Of a stretch of 7,760 bases of DNA, positions 1 to 7,390 are shown piece after piece. Position numbers and translations under genes: made by a program. Each line of letters opens with the position of its first letter. Within the stretch, counting starts at the first letter, position 1. The stretch is from Caldifarciminota bacterium (GTDB lineage: Bacteria > Hydrothermota > Hydrothermia > B15-G9 > WFZT01), in assembly GCA_026986235.1 (NCBI GenBank), contig JALSOY010000227.1:1-7760 (forward strand). Direction: 5' to 3'. Under the pieces are notes generated by a model, which made no database searches, was not told where the DNA came from, and saw only the letters and a program-made list of their open reading frames with translations.

Positions 1-3000
1 TGGATTTCGAAATTGGTGTTATACCCTTCAAGGTCCGTATAGATGGTGGAGATGATCTGGAATAAAAAAGGAGCTGGTTCTCTTGCAATTTTTGGTTTTT
101 TGTAAGCAGGGAGGAGGATCCCATCAATGAGTCTCAGAGCCTCAATTGAGTTGAAGTTGAGGTTGTACAAAAGGGCTTTGAGGGCGTAGGCCTTTAACTT
201 TATGGAAACACTTTCACATTTCAGTAGCAGTTCCTGAATTTTACTCATATTTTTCTGTGCTCTGGAGTAGGAGCCGCTGATTATGTAGATGAGAATCGTG
301 TAAAGATTAACTTCTATGTAGTGAAGGGAGTAAGGGGAATTCTCGAGTTTTGACTGGGCATTTTCCAGCTTTAAAATGGCGTTTTTAATGTCTCCTCTAA
401 ACAGGTGAGACATGGCCTCTTCTTTCAGTATCTGTCCTATTAGAGATGGATCAAGGAGTTTTTTTGCATCTTCGTGCGCCTGAGAGAGCATGGCGGACGC
501 CAGTTCGAGGTCACCCTCCAGTCTTTTAGTTTTTGCGGCATAGAGTAGAGAGAGGATTTTCTGTCTGATTCTCCCGCGGCTTCTGGAAACCTTGTAACTA
601 TCGAGGAAGTACTTTTCTGCCTTGTTAAGCTTTGCGAGGTTAAGGTAAAAGATTCCTGTGGTTAGATAGATGTCAATGAGCTCGTCGTAGGCACGGGCTG
701 AGGAGAGTAGTTGTGTGGCTTTTTTTATTTCATCTGCTGCCGCGCTCATGATCCCTTTGTCTATGAGAACTTTGGCCTTGAAAAGGTGGGCCCGGCCCTC
801 CTCTAAAGTGTTTTTTACCTTCTGGGCCTCCATTATAGCATGGTCAAATATCCTCTGTGCATCAGAAAGATTGCCAGAAGAGTACTTTATCTCGCCAAGA
901 AGATTCGTAAATCTTGGTTTTTCTTTTTCATCAATTTTCAGGGAAAGGATTTCTCTGACCTCTCTTTCTGCCTCCTGAAACCTTGCAAGTAACATCTTTA
1001 TCCTTGCCCTGTTTTCAAGGATCCGGATGTAGATGGATTCGTGCATTGTTTTGAGAGAACGGGTTTCTTTGAGTTTTAGAAATGCCTTGAGAGCCATGTC
1101 GTAAAAGTTGAGGGCGTCCTTGATAACTCCGTTGACCTCTGCCCACTGGCCTGCCGAGATCAGATAGTAAAGTGCCTTATCGTACATACCGGCTTTCAGA
1201 TAATTGTATGCAACTTCTGGCAGGAGGTCCTTCTCACCGTAAAGCATCTTCTCCTCTAAAACTGCTGCTGATGTCCTGTAGAGTTGATTGAGAGCCTCTT
1301 CCGTCTGTTTTTCAAGGAGTTTTTTCTGAACAAAGTTTCTGATACTTTCGTTGAGGAACTGGTAGTGAATTTCACCCTTTTCATCCTCTTTTATTCGCCT
1401 GATGAAGCCGTTTTGCTCGGCAAGCTCAAGATTTTTCCTTATGTACTTTTCCAGATTTTCACCACTGTACTTAAAGATTTCGTTTTTCGATATTACCTTT
1501 GCCACATCCGAGGATGAGAAGATGCTTCCGAGGGATGAGGCCACACCGAGGATGTAGAGGATGTCGTCACTTATCTTTTTTATCTTTCTTTCAAATATCT
1601 TCTCAATTTCGGGTGTAAATTTTACACTGCCTTTGCCCTCCCAGTACCATTTGCCCTCCCTCTTTGTGAGTTCTCCGCCTTCGATGAGGGATTTTAATAA
1701 CTCTTTCATAAAGAGAGGTATTCCTGAAGTTTCCTTTATCACGAAATCAACGAGTCCATCGGGAATGTTGGATGTGAGGAGGAACTCTTCAATGTATTCT
1801 CTAACCTTTTCCGGTGTAAATGGTTTTAAGTCAATGAGTTCAAGGAGATTTGACTTTTCAAAGTATCCAAGTGTACTTTCGACCTTTTCTTTTTCAGATA
1901 GTGATTCGTTGGAGTATGTACCGAGGAACATGATCCTTGCCCATTTGTAGTTGGCCATGATGTGAAGCATGGCCGAGAAGGACAGGTCGTCTATGTACTC
2001 AAGGTCGTCAATTGCGATAAGCATGGTGCCGGTTTCAACAAACATTTCAACGAGTTTTTCGAGCCAGCTGATGAGCTTCAATTTTCTCTCGTCTTCGTCG
2101 AGTTCTTTCTGTACCTCCAGGCCCTGTGCCAGCTGGGGAATGTTCTCTGCTATTACAGGAGGAACTTCTTCGATACTGCTAACGAGTTCAAGGTGTGTGG
2201 GGTTTTCGATAAAATCCCTTATAAGACCCGATATTGCACTACCCACGGAGATGGTCTGAGCTGAAGAGAGGCTGGTCTTAAATATCCAGATATTTTTATC
2301 GCCTTCGATCCTTTTAATAAACTCCTCGAGCAGGGTGGTTTTACCTATACCAACAGGGCCTCTGATGAAGAGAACTTTTTCAACACCCTTACCTGAAACA
2401 GTTTCGTAAACTTCAAGGAGTTTGTCCAATTCCTTTTCCCTGTTAACGAAGTCAGGGATTCTGAAGTCTTTCTTTTCTCTTGAAAGGTGTGATAGGCAGA
2501 GTACTCGAGAAGCAACATCTCGTGGTGCAGTTGATGTCCTGAAACTGATCTCGGTGAGAATAAACTCAAGCCTTTTCAGGATGTCCTGAAACTCTGTGGC
2601 ATCGTGGGGGAACTCCACCAGTCCGGCTTCAAATTTGAGCTCGTAATAATCACCGAGGAGACTTTCTTTCTTTTCGATGATTTCCACGAGTTCTTCGAGG
2701 GATTTTTTAAACTTGAAACATGGCCCCCTGTACATGAGGAGGAATATGTCATCGTAGAGCCTGGTGGGGAGGAAGGACCCTCTGGCAATGTCTTCTGCGA
2801 ATTTATTCTTTATTTCTATGGCAATGGTATTGAGTACATTATTTGCCATTTCTTCACCGTAGGTCTGGACGAATCCCCTGAAGTCTGATATGTCAAGGAT
2901 GGCAAATGTAAGGGTTTCCTCTCTCCTTGCCGCCCTTGCCATCTCCTCGTTTATAGTGGCAAAAAACCTGCATGGATTGATGAAACCCGTTATTGGATCA

Positions 3001-4151
3001 TCACCAACTAGTTTTTTTATCCTTTTTACAAGTGGAAGGCCTCTGAATTTTAAACTCAAAAAGGTTCTGTACTCTTCCAGTACCCTGATGTAATTGGTGA
3101 TGGACTCTGTGTTGTAGCCTGCCTCTGCAGCCATTCTCATGTATTTGATCGCATCGTCAATTTTCCCCATCTCAAGGTATCTCTGGGCGAGATCCACCAG
3201 GTAAGTTGCGTATTCCCCGGACTGGAATTCAGGCTGCTCGTGGATGATTGTGGCAATTAGTTTCAGGGCCTGATCGTTTTGTGGATTTTTGTTTAACGCC
3301 TTTATCAAAGTTTCAAAAGCATTTCTGAAATCCCCCTTCTGGTAGTAAATTTCTGCAAGTTTGGCGTGGTATTTGGAAATTTCCTCGTCATCCCCCTTTT
3401 TCTCAAGCAGGGTTATAAGTTCCCTGTAATCCTCAATGGTTGCGGTTCCTTCGGAAATCTTTTGCTTTAGTTCTTTTATAGCTTCGTTAAGTGTTTCCCT
3501 GTCAACCTGGGTGGAAACGGCCAGTTTGACTTTTATCTTTTTGTAAAAAGGACTGTCTTTAGGGATTTTCAGGTAGTATTCCCTCGCTTTTTCTGGAAGT
3601 CCCAGTTGCTCCAATTTTTCTGCTATGGAAACCAGTATTTTTTCGTAGAAACTCTGTTCCTGGGAGAGTTTACTGTCAGCAATTTTACCCATGAGGTCGA
3701 GCATGTGCTCGTCAAGTGAGAAGTTTTTCAGAATATATTCAAGGTCCTGATATAGCTGTTCGGTGTTGATAAATATTTCACCTTTGCTGACTTTTTCAAG
3801 GTATTCTCTGATGATCTCCTGTGATTCAATAACCTGATCGAGTTTCAGGTAGAGGTCGGCGAGCTTGAAGTATGTGTAACGATCACGGGGCATAACCCTT
3901 TTGGCTTTTTTCAGGATGGCAATTGCGTATTCGTAGAGTTCCTGGCTCTCATAAATTCTCGCTGCTTCTGCATAACTTTTCAGAGCTTCGTCCGGGGCGC
4001 CAATTTTAACATAAAGGTCCCCGATCATGTTGTAGATGTTGGCATCATTTGGGTTTTCTTTTACTACTTTGTAATATTCCTCAATTGCGGCGGTATAATT
4101 CCCTCTCGTCTCGTACTGTCTGGCCTTTCTCAACACATCTGCTTTTACCAT
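1..4151 (-). CDS. Giant TPR / degenerate GGDEF / STAND-type ATPase / TPR signalling protein (C-terminus beyond window)
   Basis: An open frame of at least 1383 codons with no stop down to the left edge. Residues 1 to about 370 are TPR-like helical pairs, the first repeat starting near residue 5. Residues about 384-537 match a GGDEF domain (DPITGF at 385-390; DISDF at 420-424; YG at 431-432), but the signature reads YDDIF at 466-470. A P-loop ATPase module of AAA_16/STAND type follows: FVNREKE at 568-574, Walker A GPVGIGKT at 598-605, Walker B LIAIDD at 711-716, and a GIP motif at 810-812 typical of MalT/PknK-like ATPases. Helical TPR-like repeats run from about 975 to the edge. No signal peptide or membrane segment is seen, so it is probably cytoplasmic. 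By family analogy it is a nucleotide-switched scaffold or signal integrator; its ligand and partners are unknown. The ATG at 4151 is chosen because the first TPR begins directly after it and a promoter ends 7 bp upstream. Architecture is confident; function is not. Confidence 0.9.
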   Translation of the reverse strand, partial: MVKADVLRKARQYETRGNYTAAIEEYYKVVKENPNDANIYNMIGDLYVKIGAPDEALKSYAEAARIYESQELYEYAIAILKKAKRVMPRDRYTYFKLADLYLKLDQVIESQEIIREYLEKVSKGEIFINTEQLYQDLEYILKNFSLDEHMLDLMGKIADSKLSQEQSFYEKILVSIAEKLEQLGLPEKAREYYLKIPKDSPFYKKIKVKLAVSTQVDRETLNEAIKELKQKISEGTATIEDYRELITLLEKKGDDEEISKYHAKLAEIYYQKGDFRNAFETLIKALNKNPQNDQALKLIATIIHEQPEFQSGEYATYLVDLAQRYLEMGKIDDAIKYMRMAAEAGYNTESITNYIRVLEEYRTFLSLKFRGLPLVKRIKKLVGDDPITGFINPCRFFATINEEMARAARREETLTFAILDISDFRGFVQTYGEEMANNVLNTIAIEIKNKFAEDIARGSFLPTRLYDDIFLLMYRGPCFKFKKSLEELVEIIEKKESLLGDYYELKFEAGLVEFPHDATEFQDILKRLEFILTEISFRTSTAPRDVASRVLCLSHLSREKKDFRIPDFVNREKELDKLLEVYETVSGKGVEKVLFIRGPVGIGKTTLLEEFIKRIEGDKNIWIFKTSLSSAQTISVGSAISGLIRDFIENPTHLELVSSIEEVPPVIAENIPQLAQGLEVQKELDEDERKLKLISWLEKLVEMFVETGTMLIAIDDLEYIDDLSFSAMLHIMANYKWARIMFLGTYSNESLSEKEKVESTLGYFEKSNLLELIDLKPFTPEKVREYIEEFLLTSNIPDGLVDFVIKETSGIPLFMKELLKSLIEGGELTKREGKWYWEGKGSVKFTPEIEKIFERKIKKISDDILYILGVASSLGSIFSSSDVAKVISKNEIFKYSGENLEKYIRKNLELAEQNGFIRRIKEDEKGEIHYQFLNESIRNFVQKKLLEKQTEEALNQLYRTSAAVLEEKMLYGEKDLLPEVAYNYLKAGMYDKALYYLISAGQWAEVNGVIKDALNFYDMALKAFLKLKETRSLKTMHESIYIRILENRARIKMLLARFQEAEREVREILSLKIDEKEKPRFTNLLGEIKYSSGNLSDAQRIFDHAIMEAQKVKNTLEEGRAHLFKAKVLIDKGIMSAAADEIKKATQLLSSARAYDELIDIYLTTGIFYLNLAKLNKAEKYFLDSYKVSRSRGRIRQKILSLLYAAKTKRLEGDLELASAMLSQAHEDAKKLLDPSLIGQILKEEAMSHLFRGDIKNAILKLENAQSKLENSPYSLHYIEVNLYTILIYIISGSYSRAQKNMSKIQELLLKCESVSIKLKAYALKALLYNLNFNSIEALRLIDGILLPAYKKPKIAREPAPFLFQIISTIYTDLEGYNTNFEI

Positions 4152-4158
4152 TGCATGA

Positions 4159-4188
4159 ATTATAAAAGTTTATACATTAACCCGTCAA
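4159..4188 (-). promoter_or_regulatory. Sigma70-type promoter of the giant TPR/ATPase gene, predicted leaderless
   Basis: On the minus strand a -35 TTGACG (4188-4183) and a perfect -10 TATAAT (4164-4159) are separated by 18 bp. Only 7 bp lie between the -10 and the ATG at 4151, so transcription should begin at or within a base or two of the start codon. No Shine-Dalgarno sequence precedes this ATG, which fits a leaderless message. The start site itself is inferred from spacing. Confidence 0.75.
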
Positions 4189-4206
4189 TTGCACCGCTCC
4201 TGTAAT

Positions 4207-4236
4207 TTGACAGAGATTGTGTGAGAAAGGTATAAT
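4207..4236 (+). promoter_or_regulatory. Consensus sigma70 promoter of the accD operon, predicted leaderless
   Basis: A perfect -35 TTGACA (4207-4212) and a perfect -10 TATAAT (4231-4236) are separated by 18 bp, with 7 bp to the accD ATG at 4244. The geometry is identical to that of the divergent promoter. No Shine-Dalgarno sequence precedes the ATG; the purine stretch at 4223-4230 lies upstream of the -10 and would not be transcribed from this promoter. The predicted start lies at about 4243-4244, giving an mRNA with little or no 5' leader. Confidence 0.82.
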
Positions 4237-4243
4237 TTCCACC

Positions 4244-5098
4244 ATGTTATTCCGGAGGAAGAAGAAGGAGATCAAGATAGAGAAGAGGGATGTTCCCAGA
4301 GACATCTTTGTAAAATGCCCTTCGTGCGGAGAAATTATTTACAGGAACCAGCTTGAGAAGAATCTCCATGTATGCCCTGTGTGTAACTATCACTTCAGGA
4401 TAAGGGCGATGGATTTTGTGAAGATACTTCTTGACGATGGTGACTTCCAGGAGAGGATAGGGGAGAGGCTTGAGCCTGTAGATATTCTACAGTTTCCGGA
4501 TTACAGGGAGAAGCTCGAAAAGTCCCGGAAGAAGACAGGTTTAAAGGAGGCGGCCATAGCCGGCACCGGCAGGCTGGGTGGCCATAGTGTGGTCCTTTTT
4601 GTCACAGACTTCGGTTTCCTTGGCGGGAGTATGGGATCTGTTTATGGTGAGATCTTCTATCGTTCTGCCCTGAAGGCCAGGGAGATGGGTATCCCTTTGA
4701 TCTCCGTAACTTCTTCAGGTGGTGGAGCGAGGATGCACGAGGGGATATTTTCTCTGATGCAGATGGCCAAGACCACTGTTGGTGTCAACATCCTTGAAGA
4801 GGCAAAGATTCCCTTTATTTCAGTTCTATCGGATCCCACAATGGGAGGTGTGATGGCCTCCTTTGCAGCGCTTGGTGATGTGATAATTGCAGAGCCTAAG
4901 GCACTCCTGGGATTTGCAGGTCCAAGGGTGATAAAGCAAACGATTGGTGAAGATTTACCCGATGGCTTCCAGACATCAGAGTTTTTGCTCGAGCATGGAA
5001 TGATTGACATGGTGGTTGACAGGCGCCAGCTTAAAGACACACTCGTTAAAATTCTCAACCACCTTTTGAGGAGAGAGTATGGCAAGAGTCAGTCTTAA
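4244..5098 (+). CDS. accD: Acetyl-CoA carboxylase carboxyltransferase subunit beta
   Basis: The protein has 284 residues, a normal AccD length. With AccA it forms the carboxyltransferase that moves CO2 from carboxybiotin on AccB to acetyl-CoA, giving malonyl-CoA, the first committed step of fatty acid synthesis in the cytoplasm. The N-terminus carries the four-cysteine zinc ribbon typical of bacterial AccD (C25, C28, C44, C47). The crotonase-fold core shows SGGGARMHEG at 158-167 and PTMGGVMASFA at 198-208, the glycine-rich segments that form the oxyanion holes, then GFAGPRVI. No key residue is missing. An in-frame TTG at 4217 would add nine residues (MCEKGIIST), but it lies upstream of the -10 box, so ATG 4244 is preferred. 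It is the first gene of the operon; accA, accB and accC are not in the window. Its end overlaps the next gene by 20 nt. Confidence 0.97.
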   Translation: MLFRRKKKEIKIEKRDVPRDIFVKCPSCGEIIYRNQLEKNLHVCPVCNYHFRIRAMDFVKILLDDGDFQERIGERLEPVDILQFPDYREKLEKSRKKTGLKEAAIAGTGRLGGHSVVLFVTDFGFLGGSMGSVYGEIFYRSALKAREMGIPLISVTSSGGGARMHEGIFSLMQMAKTTVGVNILEEAKIPFISVLSDPTMGGVMASFAALGDVIIAEPKALLGFAGPRVIKQTIGEDLPDGFQTSEFLLEHGMIDMVVDRRQLKDTLVKILNHLLRREYGKSQS

Positions 5099-6185
5099 AA
5101 ATGTCACAAAAAAGTTTAACAGCGTTATTGCAGTCAACAATGTTTCCTTCGTCGTTGAGGATCACGAGTTTGCCGTGATCCTCGGGCCTTCAGGCTGTGG
5201 TAAGACTACGACTCTCAGATTAATCGCAGGTCTTGAGCAGGTTACAGAAGGAGAGATTTACATTGGAGATAGACTTGTAAACAATGTTCCTCCCAGGGAT
5301 AGAAACATCGCCATGGTCTTCCAGAACTACGCCCTGTATCCTCACATGACAGTTTACGACAACATGGCCTTTGGTCTGAAGATGAGGAAGGTGCCGAAAG
5401 ATGAGATAGATCGACGGGTCAGGGAGGCTGCAAAGATCCTTGCGATAGACCATCTTCTGGAGAGGAAACCCAAGGAACTTTCCGGTGGACAGAGGCAGAG
5501 GGTGGCTCTTGGAAGAGCAATTGTGAGAAACCCCGATGTCTTTCTTTTTGACGAGCCACTTTCAAACCTCGACGCAAAAATGAGAGTACACATGCGTGCT
5601 GAACTTGCCAAGCTCCACAAAAGACTTGAAGCAACATCCATCTATGTCACCCACGACCAGGTTGAGGCAATGACCCTCGGAGACAAAATTATCCTGATGA
5701 ACGACGGAGTTATCCAGCAGATAGACGATCCACTATCCCTCTATCACTATCCCAGGAACAGGTTCGTTGCAAGCTTTATAGGATCTCCTCCCATGAATTT
5801 CTTTGAAGGAGAACTTATTGAAGAAGCAGGGAAGTTGATATTCCAGAGTCCTGACTTCTCTGTGGAACTTCCAGAAAAGATTTCATCGAAATTGAAAAAA
5901 AGGTTTGAAAAAGAGGTAACATTCGGCATAAGACCTGAAGATATCAGAAGTGAAAACGATCTTAAGAAGCCGGATATGGCACCGGTCATGGAATCCACCG
6001 TGGATTTCGTGGAGACTCTTGGAAATGAGATACTCGTTTATTACCGCACTCCATCGGGAGTTACATACATATCCCGTGTTCCTCCTTTCAACCCGCCTGA
6101 AAGTGGTAGCGTTCTGAAGATTTACTTTTACCTTGAACGGATACACATATTTTCAAGAAGGACAGGCGAAAATATCTCCCTTTGA
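5079..6185 (+). CDS. Sugar ABC transporter ATP-binding protein, MsmK/UgpC/MalK family
   Basis: The protein has 368 residues, typical of carbohydrate-importer ATPases (CUT1 family). It should sit on the cytoplasmic face of a sugar permease and hydrolyse ATP to drive import. All motifs are intact: Walker A GPSGCGKTT at 36-44, Q-loop Gln82, signature LSGGQ at 134-138, Walker B VFLFDE at 154-159, D-loop SNLD at 162-165 and switch His192. The C-terminal TOBE/regulatory region carries the family motifs IGSPPMNF (234-241) and FGIRPED (282-288). The start lies inside accD; AGGAG at 5069-5073 is 5 nt from the ATG and makes a good ribosome site, so translation can initiate independently. No permease or solute-binding protein gene is nearby, so it may energise transporters encoded elsewhere, as MsmK does in streptococci. 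The substrate cannot be read from the sequence, so I give no gene symbol. Confidence 0.93.
   Translation: MARVSLKNVTKKFNSVIAVNNVSFVVEDHEFAVILGPSGCGKTTTLRLIAGLEQVTEGEIYIGDRLVNNVPPRDRNIAMVFQNYALYPHMTVYDNMAFGLKMRKVPKDEIDRRVREAAKILAIDHLLERKPKELSGGQRQRVALGRAIVRNPDVFLFDEPLSNLDAKMRVHMRAELAKLHKRLEATSIYVTHDQVEAMTLGDKIILMNDGVIQQIDDPLSLYHYPRNRFVASFIGSPPMNFFEGELIEEAGKLIFQSPDFSVELPEKISSKLKKRFEKEVTFGIRPEDIRSENDLKKPDMAPVMESTVDFVETLGNEILVYYRTPSGVTYISRVPPFNPPESGSVLKIYFYLERIHIFSRRTGENISL
5157..5183 (+). repeat. Perfect 10-bp inverted repeat (hairpin) inside the ABC ATPase gene
   Basis: GAGGATCACG at 5157-5166 is followed by a 7-nt loop and its exact reverse complement at 5174-5183. It lies about 80 nt after the ATPase start codon, in codons 27-35 just before Walker A. 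No U-tract follows, so it is not a standard intrinsic terminator. It could be an mRNA structure or chance; the sequence shows only the pairing potential. Confidence 0.6.
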
Positions 6186-6187
6186 TA

Positions 6188-7390
6188 ATGAACTTTCTCA
6201 GGGTTTTCTTTAACTACATCTGGGGTGTTTTAAAGAAGTTCAACAGGGATGGGTGCTTTTCCCGTGCTTCAGCACTTTCGTATGCAACACTATTCTCTCT
6301 CGTTCCCGTAACAGCGATTTCTTTTTCTCTTTTCTCTTCATTCGTGGCTTTTAAAAGTTTCAGGGAACAGGTAGAAAAGTTTATCTTCAGCAATTTCTTA
6401 CCTTCATCCGCAGCGAAAATTCAGGAGTACATACAGAATTTTGTCGGGAATACGGCGACTTTGAGCATATTCGGTCTGATCTTCCTGGTCATCGGCTCAG
6501 TATTTATCATAGATACCATTGAAGTTGCTTTAAACGACATCTGGTCGGTGAAGGGGAAAAGGCCCTGGGGTCAGAAATTCGCATCCTTCTGGGCTTTTCT
6601 CACACTCACACCTTTACTCCTCGGACTGTCCTTCTATGTTTCTGCCAGGTTAACTGAAAAGTTTGGGAGCACGAGGTTCTTTCACCTGCCTGTCGTTACA
6701 AAGGTTTTTCTGCTTCTCTCACCGATATTTCTTGCCTGGGCCGCATTTTTTATCATGTACTACTATCTTCCCTACATAGATGTGAGTTTTAAACCGGCGC
6801 TGATAGGAAGTGGATTTACAAGTATCACATGGGAACTGTCGAAGAAGGTCTTCGACTGGTATGTTACCACGAAAGCCGCCTACAAGCACATTTACGGCAC
6901 CATGTCAGTTATTATCATCTTTCTCATCTGGATGTACTTTTTCTGGCTGCTGGTTTTATTTGGAGCGGAGATCACCGCGACACTCCAGTGGCCAGAACTT
7001 ATTTATGATGAGAAGATCACGAACTACAAAAAACTGAAGGCTTTTATCTTAATCTGCGAAAATTTTGAAAAAGGGAAAGGCCCCACGCCGTTAAAGTCCC
7101 TTGCCGAAGCAGTGCATACATCTCCCTATGAACTCAAGTTGATTCTTGACATTTTTGTGCAGAAAAAAATCCTCGCGCAAATCGATGACAGCTACCTGCC
7201 GATAAAACCTCCTTCGAGAATCTCCCTGGGAAATGTCATAGAATACGCAGGAGTCATAGACTTCCAGGTACCGGGAAGACTTATGGACAGGGTCGATGAT
7301 TTTTTGATGAGATTAGCCATAACCATCAAGAACGATGTGAAGGAGAAGTACAGTATTTCCATAAAGGATGTCATAGACTCTTATGGGTGA
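6188..7390 (+). CDS. YihY/BrkB-family multi-pass membrane protein with C-terminal cytoplasmic extension
   Basis: The protein has 400 residues. The first 265 or so form the YihY/BrkB domain with about six predicted membrane segments, near residues 30-54, 91-112, 132-152, 172-194, 203-221 and 236-258. Family landmarks are ALSYATLFSLVP (29-40), EVALNDIW (112-119) and YGTMSV plus LFGAEI around the last helix. The family was once labelled ribonuclease BN, which is not supported; its true role is uncertain, with transport or envelope functions proposed. Residues about 285-400 are a soluble tail, including a helical stretch (LKSLAEAVHTSPYELKLILD) that looks like a winged-helix fold. ATG 6188 is chosen 2 nt after the ATPase stop codon. 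A TTG at 6182 overlapping that stop would add only two residues. No Shine-Dalgarno sequence is near, so translation probably depends on ribosomes finishing the ATPase gene. The end overlaps pyrF by 8 nt. Confidence 0.88.
   Translation: MNFLRVFFNYIWGVLKKFNRDGCFSRASALSYATLFSLVPVTAISFSLFSSFVAFKSFREQVEKFIFSNFLPSSAAKIQEYIQNFVGNTATLSIFGLIFLVIGSVFIIDTIEVALNDIWSVKGKRPWGQKFASFWAFLTLTPLLLGLSFYVSARLTEKFGSTRFFHLPVVTKVFLLLSPIFLAWAAFFIMYYYLPYIDVSFKPALIGSGFTSITWELSKKVFDWYVTTKAAYKHIYGTMSVIIIFLIWMYFFWLLVLFGAEITATLQWPELIYDEKITNYKKLKAFILICENFEKGKGPTPLKSLAEAVHTSPYELKLILDIFVQKKILAQIDDSYLPIKPPSRISLGNVIEYAGVIDFQVPGRLMDRVDDFLMRLAITIKNDVKEKYSISIKDVIDSYG

Noticed and set aside
2533..2593. 14-bp direct repeat GATGTCCTGAAACT at 2533-2546 and 2580-2593
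   Set aside because: The copies are 47 bp apart and lie in different codon phases of the large gene, so they encode different residues; only two copies, most likely chance.
2892..3002. Reading the DISDFRGF region as a class III adenylyl cyclase, as in soluble-AC-like proteins with ATPase and TPR
   Set aside because: The spacing from DISDF to YG and the following helix matches GGDEF domains without gaps, and DPITGF upstream is the GGDEF start motif.
715..3093. Several plus-strand open frames of 67-129 codons and minus-strand frames of about 70 codons
   Set aside because: They lie wholly inside the continuous minus-strand frame, show no domain motifs, and have low-complexity Ser/Phe-rich translations typical of shadow frames.
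4217..4243. TTG start extending AccD by nine residues
   Set aside because: It lies inside the promoter, upstream of the -10 box, so it would not be transcribed; the nine residues are not AccD-like, while MLFRRKKKE is a typical AccD start.
5157..5183. Intrinsic terminator after accD
   Set aside because: The hairpin is strong but is followed by CGGGCCTTC rather than a T-run, and it lies within an intact downstream gene.
6182..6187. TTG start for the YihY-family gene overlapping the ATPase stop
   Set aside because: It adds only two residues and has no ribosome site; the ATG at 6188 is simpler, though coupling through the TTG cannot be excluded.
6188..7390. Ribonuclease BN (rbn) label for the membrane protein
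   Set aside because: This is an old mis-annotation of the YihY family; the sequence has membrane helices and no nuclease motif.
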